In this document: positions 18,331-27,015 of the stretch, piece by piece
Position numbering within the stretch: position 1 is the first letter of the stretch
Layout of the letters: each line of letters begins with the position of its first letter
Assembly (NCBI RefSeq): GCF_001808705.1
Contig: NZ_KV794219.1
Coordinates: forward strand, 1 to 45,742
DNA from: Streptococcus sp. HMSC074B11
GTDB lineage: Bacteria > Bacillota > Bacilli > Lactobacillales > Streptococcaceae
DNA: 45,742 nucleotides
Direction: 5' to 3'
Made by a program: the position numbers and the translations under genes
The notes under the pieces: model-generated
What the model was told of the DNA's origin: nothing
What the model saw: only the letters and a program-made list of their open reading frames with translations
Database searches by the model: none

Positions 18331-20247
18331 ATGGCTAAAAAATGGGCATTCCCACATGGTAGGGATTTGACTCCAAGGGGAGCAAATGATCCATCTATAA
18401 ATTCGTTTCTTGATAATGTTATTGATTCATTAACGAGAGAAGTAATACAGAACTCTCTAGATGCGAAAATAAAGGAAAATAATAATCCTGTTGAAATTAC
18501 ATTTGACTTTGATGAAATATCTACAAGGGATATTCCGGGAATAGATGAAATCTATGATACGGCTTTACCATTAGCGGAGGAATTCTGGAGAAAAAAAGAA
18601 AATATTGGAACTTTAGAGTATCTGAAATCATTTAGAGAAGTCCTTAGATCAGATAAAATTAGAGTGTTAAAGATTAGTGATTTTAATACATATGGATTAA
18701 ATGATAAAAGCTATGATGCACTAGTTCTAGGAAATGGATATACAGAAAAGATTGATGATAATGCGGCAGGAAGTAAAGGGATTGGTAAAGCTGCTCCTTT
18801 TGCCAATTCAGACTTGAGATTAGTTTTTTATAATACTGTTCCTACCAACTCAAGTCCGAAACATGTTGGCGTCTTAAACTTTGTATCATTTAATTGCGAT
18901 GCAGATGATGAAACAATTGTAACTCAAGAGCGTGCTTTATATAAAGAGGAACAATATAAACATATATCTGGGCAAATTAATTTTAATTTTAAAAGTCGTG
19001 ATTTATCACAATATGGGACAGATTTATTTATTTTAGGATTCCGAGATACTGAAGATGATTGGGAAAAGCGAATTTTACTTTCAGCAGTGAATAATTTTCT
19101 AGTCTCTATTTTAGAAAATAAATTAATAGTTAGAGTGAATAATGCTCGACTCAATTCTGATAATATCAGTGAAGTTATTAGGGAGCTTGAAGAATTAAAA
19201 AAATCTCCTGATGAAAAAATAATTTTTAAAAATACTCTGAATTACTATGATGCATTGACTAATGAAAATAGATTAGAGTTTGAATTAGATAATCGTTTTC
19301 TAGCTTATCCGTTTGTTGAATCAAAAAGCGATGGGAAATTAATACTTTTGAAGAGAGAAGATGCTAATAGAGCCATATTACAGACTAGAATATCAGGTAT
19401 GAAAATCTATGACAGAAGAAATGTAAGCGGTAATATTCTATTTACCGGAGTCTTTCGTGCTACTGGTATAGGTTTAGATAAGTTTTTAAAGAGTCTCGAG
19501 AATACAAATCATACTGATTGGAGTAGCGATCAGGCTTCTAAGGAAGATAGAAAGGTAGCTAAAAAACTGCTAAAAGATTTATATGATTGGTATAAAGAAT
19601 GTGTTAAAAGTTCTTATGAACAAAATGTAGAAGATGTAATAGATGCGATTGGAATGAAAGATTTTTTGCCACTTTTGTCATCAGATTCAGAAAAAAACGT
19701 TAAAAGGAAGGATTCAGGAATAAAGAATTCTATTAATTCGGTAGAAATTAATAGGAATAAGAATAAGACAAATAATCTTTATAATCCAATCGAAAAAGAG
19801 GTAGATTCTATTTTGAAAGATTTTAATTTGGATAACGAAAAAGATGATAGGAAACCTAAAAAAGAAACCTCAAATAAAAAGAAGGGAATATTAGAAAGAT
19901 TAGGTTTTAATCAAAAGACAAAAGAAGAAAAATTAGTAGATGTTACTCAATTTTTTGGAATAAAAATTGTTGCGTTAAACAGCAAAGAAGGACAATATAG
20001 ATGTATATTGAAACCTAAAAAAGAATTCAAAGAGATAGATTTACAATTCAACTTTGTTGGAGAAGATGGCACAATTACACAAGCTATAATACGAGAGCTT
20101 ACCTCTCAATCTAATATGGTTAAAAAATCAAATACTGATTTTAGAGTATTAGACATTAATAAAGATAAGAGGGTAATTATCGATATTAAAGTAAACTCCA
20201 ATTTATTAATGAAGATGGAAGGAAAAATAAATGAAATTAAAATCTGA
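18331..20247 (+). CDS. GHKL (MutL/MORC-like) ATPase
   Basis: 638 residues. The N-terminal Bergerat fold is clear: N-box REVIQNSLDA with E37, N41 and D44, a G1 box DFNTYG (D117-G122) and a lid/G2 box GSKGIGK (G147-K153). These bind ATP and Mg in MutL, gyrase B, Hsp90 and MORC proteins. A transducer-like part continues to about 430; about 455-530 is a Lys/Asn-rich, low-complexity linker, and about 540-638 is a small beta-rich C-terminal domain. No nuclease motif is evident. Families of this type in bacteria are known mostly from R-M-linked or Mza/Z1-type defence clusters; here no Z1 helicase or AIPR gene accompanies it. It overlaps the next gene by 17 bases. Its role is inferred. Confidence 0.88.
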   Translation: MAKKWAFPHGRDLTPRGANDPSINSFLDNVIDSLTREVIQNSLDAKIKENNNPVEITFDFDEISTRDIPGIDEIYDTALPLAEEFWRKKENIGTLEYLKSFREVLRSDKIRVLKISDFNTYGLNDKSYDALVLGNGYTEKIDDNAAGSKGIGKAAPFANSDLRLVFYNTVPTNSSPKHVGVLNFVSFNCDADDETIVTQERALYKEEQYKHISGQINFNFKSRDLSQYGTDLFILGFRDTEDDWEKRILLSAVNNFLVSILENKLIVRVNNARLNSDNISEVIRELEELKKSPDEKIIFKNTLNYYDALTNENRLEFELDNRFLAYPFVESKSDGKLILLKREDANRAILQTRISGMKIYDRRNVSGNILFTGVFRATGIGLDKFLKSLENTNHTDWSSDQASKEDRKVAKKLLKDLYDWYKECVKSSYEQNVEDVIDAIGMKDFLPLLSSDSEKNVKRKDSGIKNSINSVEINRNKNKTNNLYNPIEKEVDSILKDFNLDNEKDDRKPKKETSNKKKGILERLGFNQKTKEEKLVDVTQFFGIKIVALNSKEGQYRCILKPKKEFKEIDLQFNFVGEDGTITQAIIRELTSQSNMVKKSNTDFRVLDINKDKRVIIDIKVNSNLLMKMEGKINEIKI

Positions 20248-21094
20248 TATGTTCCCATATCCTGTTTTAAGTAAAGAACTGGATGATTTTATAACAGGAG
20301 ATTTTGAAGTAAATATTTCTCAAAAAAAAATGAGCTTAAATAGCATACTTTTGACTTTCAACTTCAGTTTGAGTAATAGTGAAATAGATGAGTTGATAAA
20401 GCAAAATAAAGCAAAATTCGCAATTCATATTGAAGGGCAGGCATCTTCTTATAGGAAGCTCTTTTTCCTTGAAAAAGGAGAAACAAGAAAAGAGATTGAA
20501 TTAATTAGTGAATCTACGCCTAAAAAACTATTTGTCAACATGATGATTATCGCAACAAGTGCAATAAAAAATTATAGCAACAAAGGTTTTAATCCTGATT
20601 ACTACGGAAAAGATTTTGTAATTCCAGAAATTGAAAAAGGCAGTATTTTAGCTTATGATACTATGGCTGAGTTGCAAGTTGATTTTGCTAATAATGAATA
20701 TGGTAGCTTGAAATCAATGGTTCGTATTGCTAAATATAACAAAAAATATATGGAAGTTGATTTAGATGGAGATGTTATACAAATAAATCTACCTGAAAAA
20801 TCTTATTTAGCTTATGTCTGTTTATCTAATTCTAGTAAAGTACAACAACGCTTACTCTTAACAACTATAATTCTACCTGCAATAACAGTAGCGATTGAAA
20901 AAATTAAGAGGTTAGAAGTTGATGATAGTAAAGAGTGGTATAAATCTCTTGGAGAGTTATTAAAAAAGATTGATTACAATATTGAAGATTTACAAGAAGA
21001 AAGTTCAATGATGGTTGCTCAGCAATTGCTTGATTTTCCTTTAGAATCTTCTCTTTATGAATATTATATGTTTGAGGAAATGAAAAATGAGTAA
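20231..21094 (+). CDS. unknown protein, third gene of the ATPase operon
   Basis: 287 residues, soluble, not recognised. The first half (about 1-170) looks beta-rich with alternating hydrophobic residues, the last 80 residues helical (KRLEVDDSKEWYKSLGELL..). The middle contains LLLTTIILPAITVAIEKI, a buried-helix-like segment rather than a membrane span. No catalytic motif is obvious. It overlaps the ATPase gene by 17 bases and the following gene by eight, so its synthesis is probably coupled to both and it likely forms part of one complex with the ATPase. AT-rich codon use as in the whole island. Confidence 0.75.
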   Translation: MKLKSDMFPYPVLSKELDDFITGDFEVNISQKKMSLNSILLTFNFSLSNSEIDELIKQNKAKFAIHIEGQASSYRKLFFLEKGETRKEIELISESTPKKLFVNMMIIATSAIKNYSNKGFNPDYYGKDFVIPEIEKGSILAYDTMAELQVDFANNEYGSLKSMVRIAKYNKKYMEVDLDGDVIQINLPEKSYLAYVCLSNSSKVQQRLLLTTIILPAITVAIEKIKRLEVDDSKEWYKSLGELLKKIDYNIEDLQEESSMMVAQQLLDFPLESSLYEYYMFEEMKNE

Positions 21095-21857
21095 ATTAAA
21101 ATATGTTTCTGATGAATTTTTAGATGATTTTAAAACAAATTTTCATAGTAAATACTTGCCGTACTATATAAATAATGATAAAGAAAAGATAATTAACCTA
21201 TTTTCTGATACTAATAATGTCTATGATTCGCTAAATGAGTTTGAGTATAAAGAACTCATTTTAGAATCCTTGGATTCTGAAGCTCCAAAAAAGAATGTTG
21301 AAATAATTTGGGAATCTTTAAAACATTTAACTATTGCAGAGGCAGAGAATGAAAAAATTTGGGTTGCACTTGAAAATACATATTATTTAGATTATCATTT
21401 GGACCAGCTAAGTAATATTAACGGTACAACCAGGGAAGCAAGCATAACAGCTAGAACTATATTTAATAGAGGTAATAAACGATCTTTAATGATAAATAGT
21501 ATTTCTTCTCTATGGTGGATTGCTTACTATACATTTGATGAAGATTCTTCAAATCCATATTACTATACAAAAAGATTTTTATCAGGGAGTTACAGAGGAA
21601 ATGCTGTTGCGTATTTTTCAAGCAACTTAGTATCTAATAAAGATATTGTTCTAGGGAGTTTACAAGCTATATATGAACTAATTGATGAAGGTAAAATGAT
21701 TGAAAATAGGTATTCCTACACCAATGCTAACAAAATATTGAATTTAGTTGGTGGGGTAATAGTTTTAGACTTTTTAACGAGAGAAGATATAAAAGTTATA
21801 GTTAAAAGTCATTTGATGGAGACCGAGGGTATTAAGGCGATTTATCGTATGTCTTAA
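21087..21857 (+). CDS. unknown protein (DUF6339-like), fourth gene of the ATPase operon
   Basis: 256 residues. The overall pattern (an N-terminal F..NF..KYLPYYI, a central ALENTYYLDYHL, then SSLWWIAYYTFDE with paired Trp) resembles what I remember as DUF6339; that is a weak, memory-based assignment. The protein is mostly helical and rich in Tyr/Trp, without membrane segments or a recognised nuclease triad. It overlaps the preceding gene by eight bases and is the last of the operon, with a strong terminator 30 bases later. As the candidate effector or adaptor of the module it deserves structural comparison. Confidence 0.75.
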   Translation: MSKLKYVSDEFLDDFKTNFHSKYLPYYINNDKEKIINLFSDTNNVYDSLNEFEYKELILESLDSEAPKKNVEIIWESLKHLTIAEAENEKIWVALENTYYLDYHLDQLSNINGTTREASITARTIFNRGNKRSLMINSISSLWWIAYYTFDEDSSNPYYYTKRFLSGSYRGNAVAYFSSNLVSNKDIVLGSLQAIYELIDEGKMIENRYSYTNANKILNLVGGVIVLDFLTREDIKVIVKSHLMETEGIKAIYRMS

Positions 21858-21884
21858 ATTGATTTATTAACTATCATTTTTATA

Positions 21885-21914
21885 CATAAAAAAGAGGTTC
21901 ACGCCTCTTTTTTT
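21885..21914. terminator. bidirectional terminator, right border of the island
   Basis: AAAAAAGAGG (21888-21897) pairs with CCTCTTTTTT (21904-21913) between convergent genes. The first 14 bases (ACATAAAAAAGAGG) and the ACGCCTCTTTTTT half are shared with the left-border terminator; only the loop differs. Confidence 0.88.
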
Positions 21915-21944
21915 ATTACTTTCCCACTCTAATGCTTTATTATT

Positions 21945-22331
21945 CTATTCACTAAATCTTAAAAAATAGCCATCTGGATCTAAAACTGCAAATTCATGAG
22001 GGTAGATATATTGTTCGCCAACTCGAAATTCTCTTTTAGTCAAAGGACGATGAATAGGATAGTTAGACTCGATTACTTTCTGATAGAGTCGAGGAACATC
22101 CTTTATGCCAAAGGAGATATTGACTCCACGACCAAATGGGGAGGTCAGTTCAACTAATTCATCCTTGGTCCCCTCCTCTAACATTAGCTGGCAATCTTCA
22201 AGCGATAAGAAGAGGAAGTTTTCTTCTGCTCGTTCGTATTCGATGGTAAAACCCAACAAATCACAGTAGAAGGAACGGGACTGTTCTATATTTGAGACCA
22301 TAAACTCGGGAATAACTGCATTGTAGTCCAT
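21945..22331 (-). CDS. VOC-superfamily (glyoxalase/bleomycin-resistance fold) protein
   Basis: 128 residues, the size of a one-subunit VOC protein built of two beta-alpha-beta-beta-beta units. The N-terminal IPEFMVSNIEQSRSFYCDLLGFTIEYE and C-terminal HEFAVLDPDGYFLRFSE are textbook VOC elements; the final Glu and the PH in YPHEFAVLDPDG are typical metal- or ligand-site positions. Members range from glyoxalases to antibiotic-binding proteins, so the substrate is open. It follows exoA by 11 bases and is probably co-transcribed with it. Its end faces the island terminator. Confidence 0.85.
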   Translation of the reverse strand: MDYNAVIPEFMVSNIEQSRSFYCDLLGFTIEYERAEENFLFLSLEDCQLMLEEGTKDELVELTSPFGRGVNISFGIKDVPRLYQKVIESNYPIHRPLTKREFRVGEQYIYPHEFAVLDPDGYFLRFSE

Positions 22332-22342
22332 AAAGAAAATCC

Positions 22343-23170
22343 TTATAATTCAATCTCCAAGACAATCGGTGTATGGTCTTGGCGTGCTCCTGAATCGATC
22401 ATATCTGACTTGGTAACCTTGTCTGCTACACGGTTACTTGTGAGCCAGTAGTCGATTCTCCAGCCTGTGTTGTTGATTTTTGAAGTCTTACTGCGTTGTG
22501 CCCACCAAGTATAGCGTTCTGGCACATCGCCATGGATATGGCGGAAGGTATCTGTAAATCCTTTGGCTAAAAGGTTTGTAAATCCTTCACGTTCTTCGTC
22601 TGTGAATCCTGGTGAACGACGGTTGCTAGCCGGGTTGGCAAGGTCAATTTCCTTGTGGGCAACGTTGTAGTCTCCAGTTGCTAGGACAGGCTTTTGCTTG
22701 TCTAGTTCAGCCAAGTATTCCGCATATTTGACATCCCAAACTTGTCGCTCTTCCAAGCGTTTGAGTCCATCACCAGCGTTTGGTGTGTAAACTTGAGTCA
22801 CGAAAAATGTATCAAATTCCAAAGTAATGATGCGGCCTTCCAAGTCCATAGTAGAAGGTGCGCCAATTTCTGGGAAGCTGATAGTTGGAGTGAGTTCTTT
22901 CTTATAGAGGAACATGGTTCCGGCATAGCCTTTACGAGCAGGCTCTTGAGAGGAACGCCAGGTGTTTTCGTAGCCTGGGAAGAGTTCTTCCAGTACCTCA
23001 AGGTGTTTTTTTGTAGGGCCTTTGGCTGAAAGCTTGGTTTCTTGGATGGCGATAATGTCAGCATCTTCGGCAACCAAGGTTTGGAGAACGTCTTGTGACA
23101 ATTTCGCACGCGCAGAGTCGCTCGTGAGTGCAGCGTTTAGGGAATCAATATTCCATGAAATCAGTTTCAT
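22343..23170 (-). CDS. exoA: exodeoxyribonuclease III / AP endonuclease
   Basis: 275 residues, exonuclease III family (EEP fold). Motifs in order: LISWNIDSLNA (residues 3-13, metal-site Asn), IIAIQETKLS (Glu ligand), the GDYNVAHKEIDLANP region, and the C-terminal GARQDHTPIVLEI with the catalytic Asp-His. It nicks abasic sites and trims 3' blocks in base-excision repair; in pneumococcus this enzyme is ExoA. AAAAGG lies before ATG 23170. It borders the dpn-like locus as in pneumococci. Confidence 0.95.
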   Translation of the reverse strand: MKLISWNIDSLNAALTSDSARAKLSQDVLQTLVAEDADIIAIQETKLSAKGPTKKHLEVLEELFPGYENTWRSSQEPARKGYAGTMFLYKKELTPTISFPEIGAPSTMDLEGRIITLEFDTFFVTQVYTPNAGDGLKRLEERQVWDVKYAEYLAELDKQKPVLATGDYNVAHKEIDLANPASNRRSPGFTDEEREGFTNLLAKGFTDTFRHIHGDVPERYTWWAQRSKTSKINNTGWRIDYWLTSNRVADKVTKSDMIDSGARQDHTPIVLEIEL

Positions 23171-23241
23171 AATGTTTACCTTTTCATTCAGATTATAGAC
23201 AATATTATACCAGAAAAAGAAGTAATTCCCCAGCGTATAGT

Positions 23242-23270
23242 TTGAAAAATCCAGGTCATTCCTTTATAAT
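23242..23270 (+). promoter_or_regulatory. promoter of ABC exporter leader or small RNA
   Basis: TTGAAA (23242-23247), 17 bases, TATAAT (23265-23270). A transcript would begin near 23277, about 155 bases before the exporter start. Confidence 0.65.
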
Positions 23271-23381
23271 AAAGAATGATTTATGTAAAAGATTGAAAAT
23301 AAATGAAATGTTACTCCTTTGAGTATCTTTATCGCTGAATATGACAAAGTTTAAGTTAGTGTCATCACCTATGAATAGGAA

Positions 23382-23407
23382 AAACCTGAGGCAGTCGCCT
23401 CAGGTTT
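23382..23407 (+). terminator. leader hairpin upstream of the ABC exporter (possible attenuator)
   Basis: An 11-pair stem, AAACCTGAGGC (23382-23392) with GCCTCAGGTTT (23397-23407), sits 25 bases before the exporter ATG. The T run after it is short, so termination may be partial. The 23171-23432 gap otherwise holds only the promoter above and the exoA upstream region. Confidence 0.6.
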
Positions 23408-23432
23408 CCATTTGTCATTAGAAAGGAATTTT

Positions 23433-25178
23433 ATGTCCATCATCCAAAAACTCTGGTGGTTTTTTAAATTAGAAAAACGCCGTTACCTAGTTGGAATTGT
23501 AGCTCTGGTTTTAGTCTCTGTGCTAAACCTCATCCCACCTATGGTCATGGGGCGCGTGATTGATGCTATCACTTCGGGACGATTAACACAAGATGACCTC
23601 CTGCTTCATCTCTTTTATCTCCTGCTGGCAGCTTTCGGGATGTACTACTTGCGTTATGTTTGGCGCATGTATATCCTAGGGACCTCCTACCGACTTGGAC
23701 AAATCATGCGTTCAAGACTATTTGAGCATTTTACAAAGATGTCGCCTGCTTTTTATCAGAATTATCGAACCGGGGATTTGATGGCTCACGCCACCAATGA
23801 TATCAATGCTCTGACTCGTTTAGCAGGTGGTGGTGTCATGTCTGCGGTGGATGCTTCTATCACAGCCTTGGTGACTCTCTTGACTATGCTCTTTAGCATT
23901 TCTTGGCAGATGACCTTGGTTGCCATTCTACCTTTGCCGTTTATGGCCTATGGGACTAGTCGTCTGGGGAGAAAGACCCATAAGGCTTTCGGAGAATCAC
24001 AGGCAGCCTTTTCTGAACTCAACAATAAGGTTCAAGAATCTGTATCAGGTATCAAGGTAACCAAGTCCTTTGGCTATCAGTCTGATGAATTGGCATCTTT
24101 CCAGGAAGTCAATGATTTGACCTTCCAAAAAAATCTGCAAACCATGAAATATGATAGCCTCTTTGACCCGATGGTTTTGCTCTTTGTTGGTTCTTCTTAT
24201 GCCTTAACTCTCTTAGTCGGTGCCTTTATGGTGCAAGCGGGACAAGTAACCGTTGGGAATCTGGTTACCTTTATCTCTTACTTGGATATGTTGGTCTGGC
24301 CTTTGATGGCGATTGGTTTCCTCTTTAATATCACTCAGAGAGGAAAAGTTTCTTATCAACGGATTGAGAGTCTATTGTCCCAAGAATCACCTGTCAAAGA
24401 CCCAGAATCTCCACTTGACGGGATTGAAAACGGGCGTTTGGACTATGCCATTGATCGTTTTGCCTTTGAAGACGAGGAGACACTGAAAGATATTCATTTT
24501 AGTCTCGAAAAAGGGCAAACTCTGGGCTTAGTTGGACAGACTGGTTCAGGAAAAACCGCTTTGATTAAGTTGCTCCTACGTGAGTATGACGTTGATCAAG
24601 GATTCATTTATCTAAATGGCCATGACATTCGTGACTATCGACTAGCTGACTTGCGTAGTTTGATGGGATATGTCCCACAGGATCAATTTCTCTTTGCCAG
24701 CTCTATCCTAGATAATATCCGTTTTGGAAATCCTGACCTGCCTTTCTCAGAAGTAGAGAAAGTAACCAAACTGGCTCAAGTCTATCAAGATATTCAAGAC
24801 ATGCCCCAGGGATTTTACACGGTTATCGGTGAAAAAGGTGTCAGTCTATCTGGTGGACAAAAGCAACGTCTTGCCATGAGTCGGGCTATGATTTTAAATC
24901 CTGATATCTTGATTTTAGACGATTCCTTATCGGCGGTAGATGCCAAGACAGAGTTCGCAATTATCGATAATCTCAAGGAAACTCGCAAGGACAAGACAAC
25001 CATTATCACTGCCCATCGCCTCAGTGCAGTTGTCCATGCGGATTTGATTTTGGTCATGCAAAATGGTCGCATCATTGAACGAGGCACCCATGAAGACTTA
25101 CTAGCCTTGGATGGTTGGTACGCACAAACCTACCAGTCACAACAATTAGAAATGAAAGGAGAAGAAGATGCGCAATAA
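23433..25178 (+). CDS. heterodimeric ABC exporter subunit (degenerate ATPase site)
   Basis: 581 residues: six-helix exporter membrane domain (about 1-320), then an ATPase domain with Walker A GQTGSGKT, canonical signature LSGGQ and Walker B ILILDDSLSAVD. The catalytic Glu after Walker B is Asp, so this subunit's own site is expected to be weak. This is the usual state of one half of LmrCD/BmrCD/PatAB-type exporters. I start at ATG 23433 after GAAAGGA; an upstream in-frame TTG (23412) would begin just after the leader hairpin. It overlaps the second subunit by 11 bases. Substrate (drug, peptide or lipid) is unknown. Confidence 0.92.
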   Translation: MSIIQKLWWFFKLEKRRYLVGIVALVLVSVLNLIPPMVMGRVIDAITSGRLTQDDLLLHLFYLLLAAFGMYYLRYVWRMYILGTSYRLGQIMRSRLFEHFTKMSPAFYQNYRTGDLMAHATNDINALTRLAGGGVMSAVDASITALVTLLTMLFSISWQMTLVAILPLPFMAYGTSRLGRKTHKAFGESQAAFSELNNKVQESVSGIKVTKSFGYQSDELASFQEVNDLTFQKNLQTMKYDSLFDPMVLLFVGSSYALTLLVGAFMVQAGQVTVGNLVTFISYLDMLVWPLMAIGFLFNITQRGKVSYQRIESLLSQESPVKDPESPLDGIENGRLDYAIDRFAFEDEETLKDIHFSLEKGQTLGLVGQTGSGKTALIKLLLREYDVDQGFIYLNGHDIRDYRLADLRSLMGYVPQDQFLFASSILDNIRFGNPDLPFSEVEKVTKLAQVYQDIQDMPQGFYTVIGEKGVSLSGGQKQRLAMSRAMILNPDILILDDSLSAVDAKTEFAIIDNLKETRKDKTTIITAHRLSAVVHADLILVMQNGRIIERGTHEDLLALDGWYAQTYQSQQLEMKGEEDAQ

Positions 25179-26910
25179 ACAAGAACAATTGGCTGTATTG
25201 AAACGCTTGTTGTCCTATCTCAAGCCTTACGGTCTCCTCACCTTTTTAGCACTCGCTTTTCTCCTTACGACGACTGTTATCAAGAGTATCATCCCCTTGG
25301 TAGCTTCGCACTTTATCGACCAGTATCTGCATAATCTCAACCAGCTCGCTGTTACAGTTTTGCTAGCCTACTATGGTCTCTACATTCTTCAAACCATTGT
25401 CCAGTATGTGGGGAACCTTCTCTTTGCGCGTGTGTCCTACAGCATTGTTAGAGACATTCGACGTGATGCCTTTGCCAATATGGAAAAGCTAGGCATGTCT
25501 TATTTTGATAAAACACCTGCAGGCTCTATTGTCTCTCGCTTGACCAATGATACTGAGACTATCAGTGATATGTTTTCGGGGATCTTATCTAGCTTTATCT
25601 CGGCAGTCTTTATATTCGTGACGACCCTTTATACCATGTTAGTTCTGGACTATCGTCTGACTGCTTTAGTCTTGCTCTTCCTGCCTTTGATTTTCCTTTT
25701 GGTCAATCTCTACCGTAAAAAATCCGTCAAGGTTATCGAAAAAACCAGAAGTCTCTTGTCAGATATTAACAGTAAGCTGGCTGAAAATATCGAAGGGATT
25801 CGCATTATTCAAGCCTTTAATCAAGAAAAGCGCCTGCAAGAAGAGTTTGATGGGATAAACCAGGAACATCTGGTCTACGCCAACCGTTCAGTAGCTTTGG
25901 ACTCCCTCTTTTTACGTCCAGCTATGAGTTTGTTGAAGCTTTTGGGCTATGCGGTTTTGATGGCTTACTTTGGTTATCGTGGTCTTTATTTAGGCATAAC
26001 AGCAGGAACCATGTATGCCTTTATCCAGTATATCAATCGTCTCTTTGACCCCCTCATCGAGGTAACACAAAACTTTTCTACACTTCAGACATCTATGGTG
26101 TCAGCAGGTCGTGTTTTTGCACTTATCGATGAGACCAACTATGAACCGGTCCAAGAAGATGGACAAGCGGAGATTCAAGAAGGAAATATCCGTTTTGAAC
26201 ATGTGTCTTTCTCTTATGACGGAAAACATCAGATTCTCGATGATATCTCCTTTACCGTCAATAAAGGTGAAACTATTGCCTTTGTCGGACATACAGGTTC
26301 TGGGAAATCTTCTATCATTAATGTTCTCATGCGCTTTTATGAATTCCAGTCTGGTCGAGTTCTCCTAGATGGTGTGGATATTCGTAAGTATAGCCAAGAG
26401 GAATTGAGAAAAAATATCGGTCTTGTCCTACAGGAACCCTTCCTCTATCATGGGACCATCAAGTCCAATATCGCTATGTACCAAGATATCAGCGATGATC
26501 AGGTTAAGGCTGCGGCAGAATTTGTCGATGCAGATTCTTTCATTCGGGATCTTCCATTAGGCTATGATGCCCCTGTGTCTGAGCGTGGTTCGAGTTTCTC
26601 AACTGGTCAACGTCAGCTTCTTGCTTTTGCTAGAACCGTTGCCAGTCAACCGAAAATTCTGATTTTGGATGAAGCAACAGCCAATATTGATTCTGAAACA
26701 GAAGCCTTGGTCCAAAATTCTCTAGCCAAGATGAGACAGGGCCGGACGACCATTGCCATTGCCCATCGTCTTTCTACCATTCAGGATGCTAACTGTATCT
26801 ATGTCCTTGATAAGGGACGTATTATTGAGAGCGGCACACACGAGGAACTTTTAGCCTTGGGAGGAACCTATCACAAGATGTATAGTTTGCAGGCAGGGGC
26901 TCTTTCTTAG
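25168..26910 (+). CDS. heterodimeric ABC exporter subunit (catalytic ATPase site)
   Basis: 580 residues with the same exporter architecture. Walker A is GHTGSGKS and Walker B ILILDEATANID retains the catalytic Glu, while the signature is FSTGQ instead of LSGGQ. The two proteins are complementary: the active composite site uses this protein's Walker motifs and the partner's LSGGQ. It exports a substrate using ATP across the cytoplasmic membrane. Overlap with the upstream gene implies stoichiometric translation. No clear terminator follows; the next gene has its own promoter at 26964. Confidence 0.92.
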   Translation: MRNKQEQLAVLKRLLSYLKPYGLLTFLALAFLLTTTVIKSIIPLVASHFIDQYLHNLNQLAVTVLLAYYGLYILQTIVQYVGNLLFARVSYSIVRDIRRDAFANMEKLGMSYFDKTPAGSIVSRLTNDTETISDMFSGILSSFISAVFIFVTTLYTMLVLDYRLTALVLLFLPLIFLLVNLYRKKSVKVIEKTRSLLSDINSKLAENIEGIRIIQAFNQEKRLQEEFDGINQEHLVYANRSVALDSLFLRPAMSLLKLLGYAVLMAYFGYRGLYLGITAGTMYAFIQYINRLFDPLIEVTQNFSTLQTSMVSAGRVFALIDETNYEPVQEDGQAEIQEGNIRFEHVSFSYDGKHQILDDISFTVNKGETIAFVGHTGSGKSSIINVLMRFYEFQSGRVLLDGVDIRKYSQEELRKNIGLVLQEPFLYHGTIKSNIAMYQDISDDQVKAAAEFVDADSFIRDLPLGYDAPVSERGSSFSTGQRQLLAFARTVASQPKILILDEATANIDSETEALVQNSLAKMRQGRTTIAIAHRLSTIQDANCIYVLDKGRIIESGTHEELLALGGTYHKMYSLQAGALS

Positions 26911-26960
26911 AGAAGAATTCCTTTAAAATACAGATTTCTTGCACTGCCTCTTTCATTTTG

Positions 26961-26969
26961 TGGTATAAT
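26961..26969 (+). promoter_or_regulatory. promoter of the teichoic-acid sugar genes, extended -10
   Basis: TGG then TATAAT (26964-26969). TTGCAC at 26939-26944 could act as -35 with a long 19-base spacer. Confidence 0.6.
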
Positions 26970-27015
26970 GTAGAATGTTTAAAGATTACATATTAAAAAA
27001 CAGAGGAGAATGTGC

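Noticed and set aside
15044..21914. Island as a prophage or integrative element
   Set aside because: No integrase, tRNA target, phage structural or conjugation gene is present; cassette exchange by homologous flanks explains it better.
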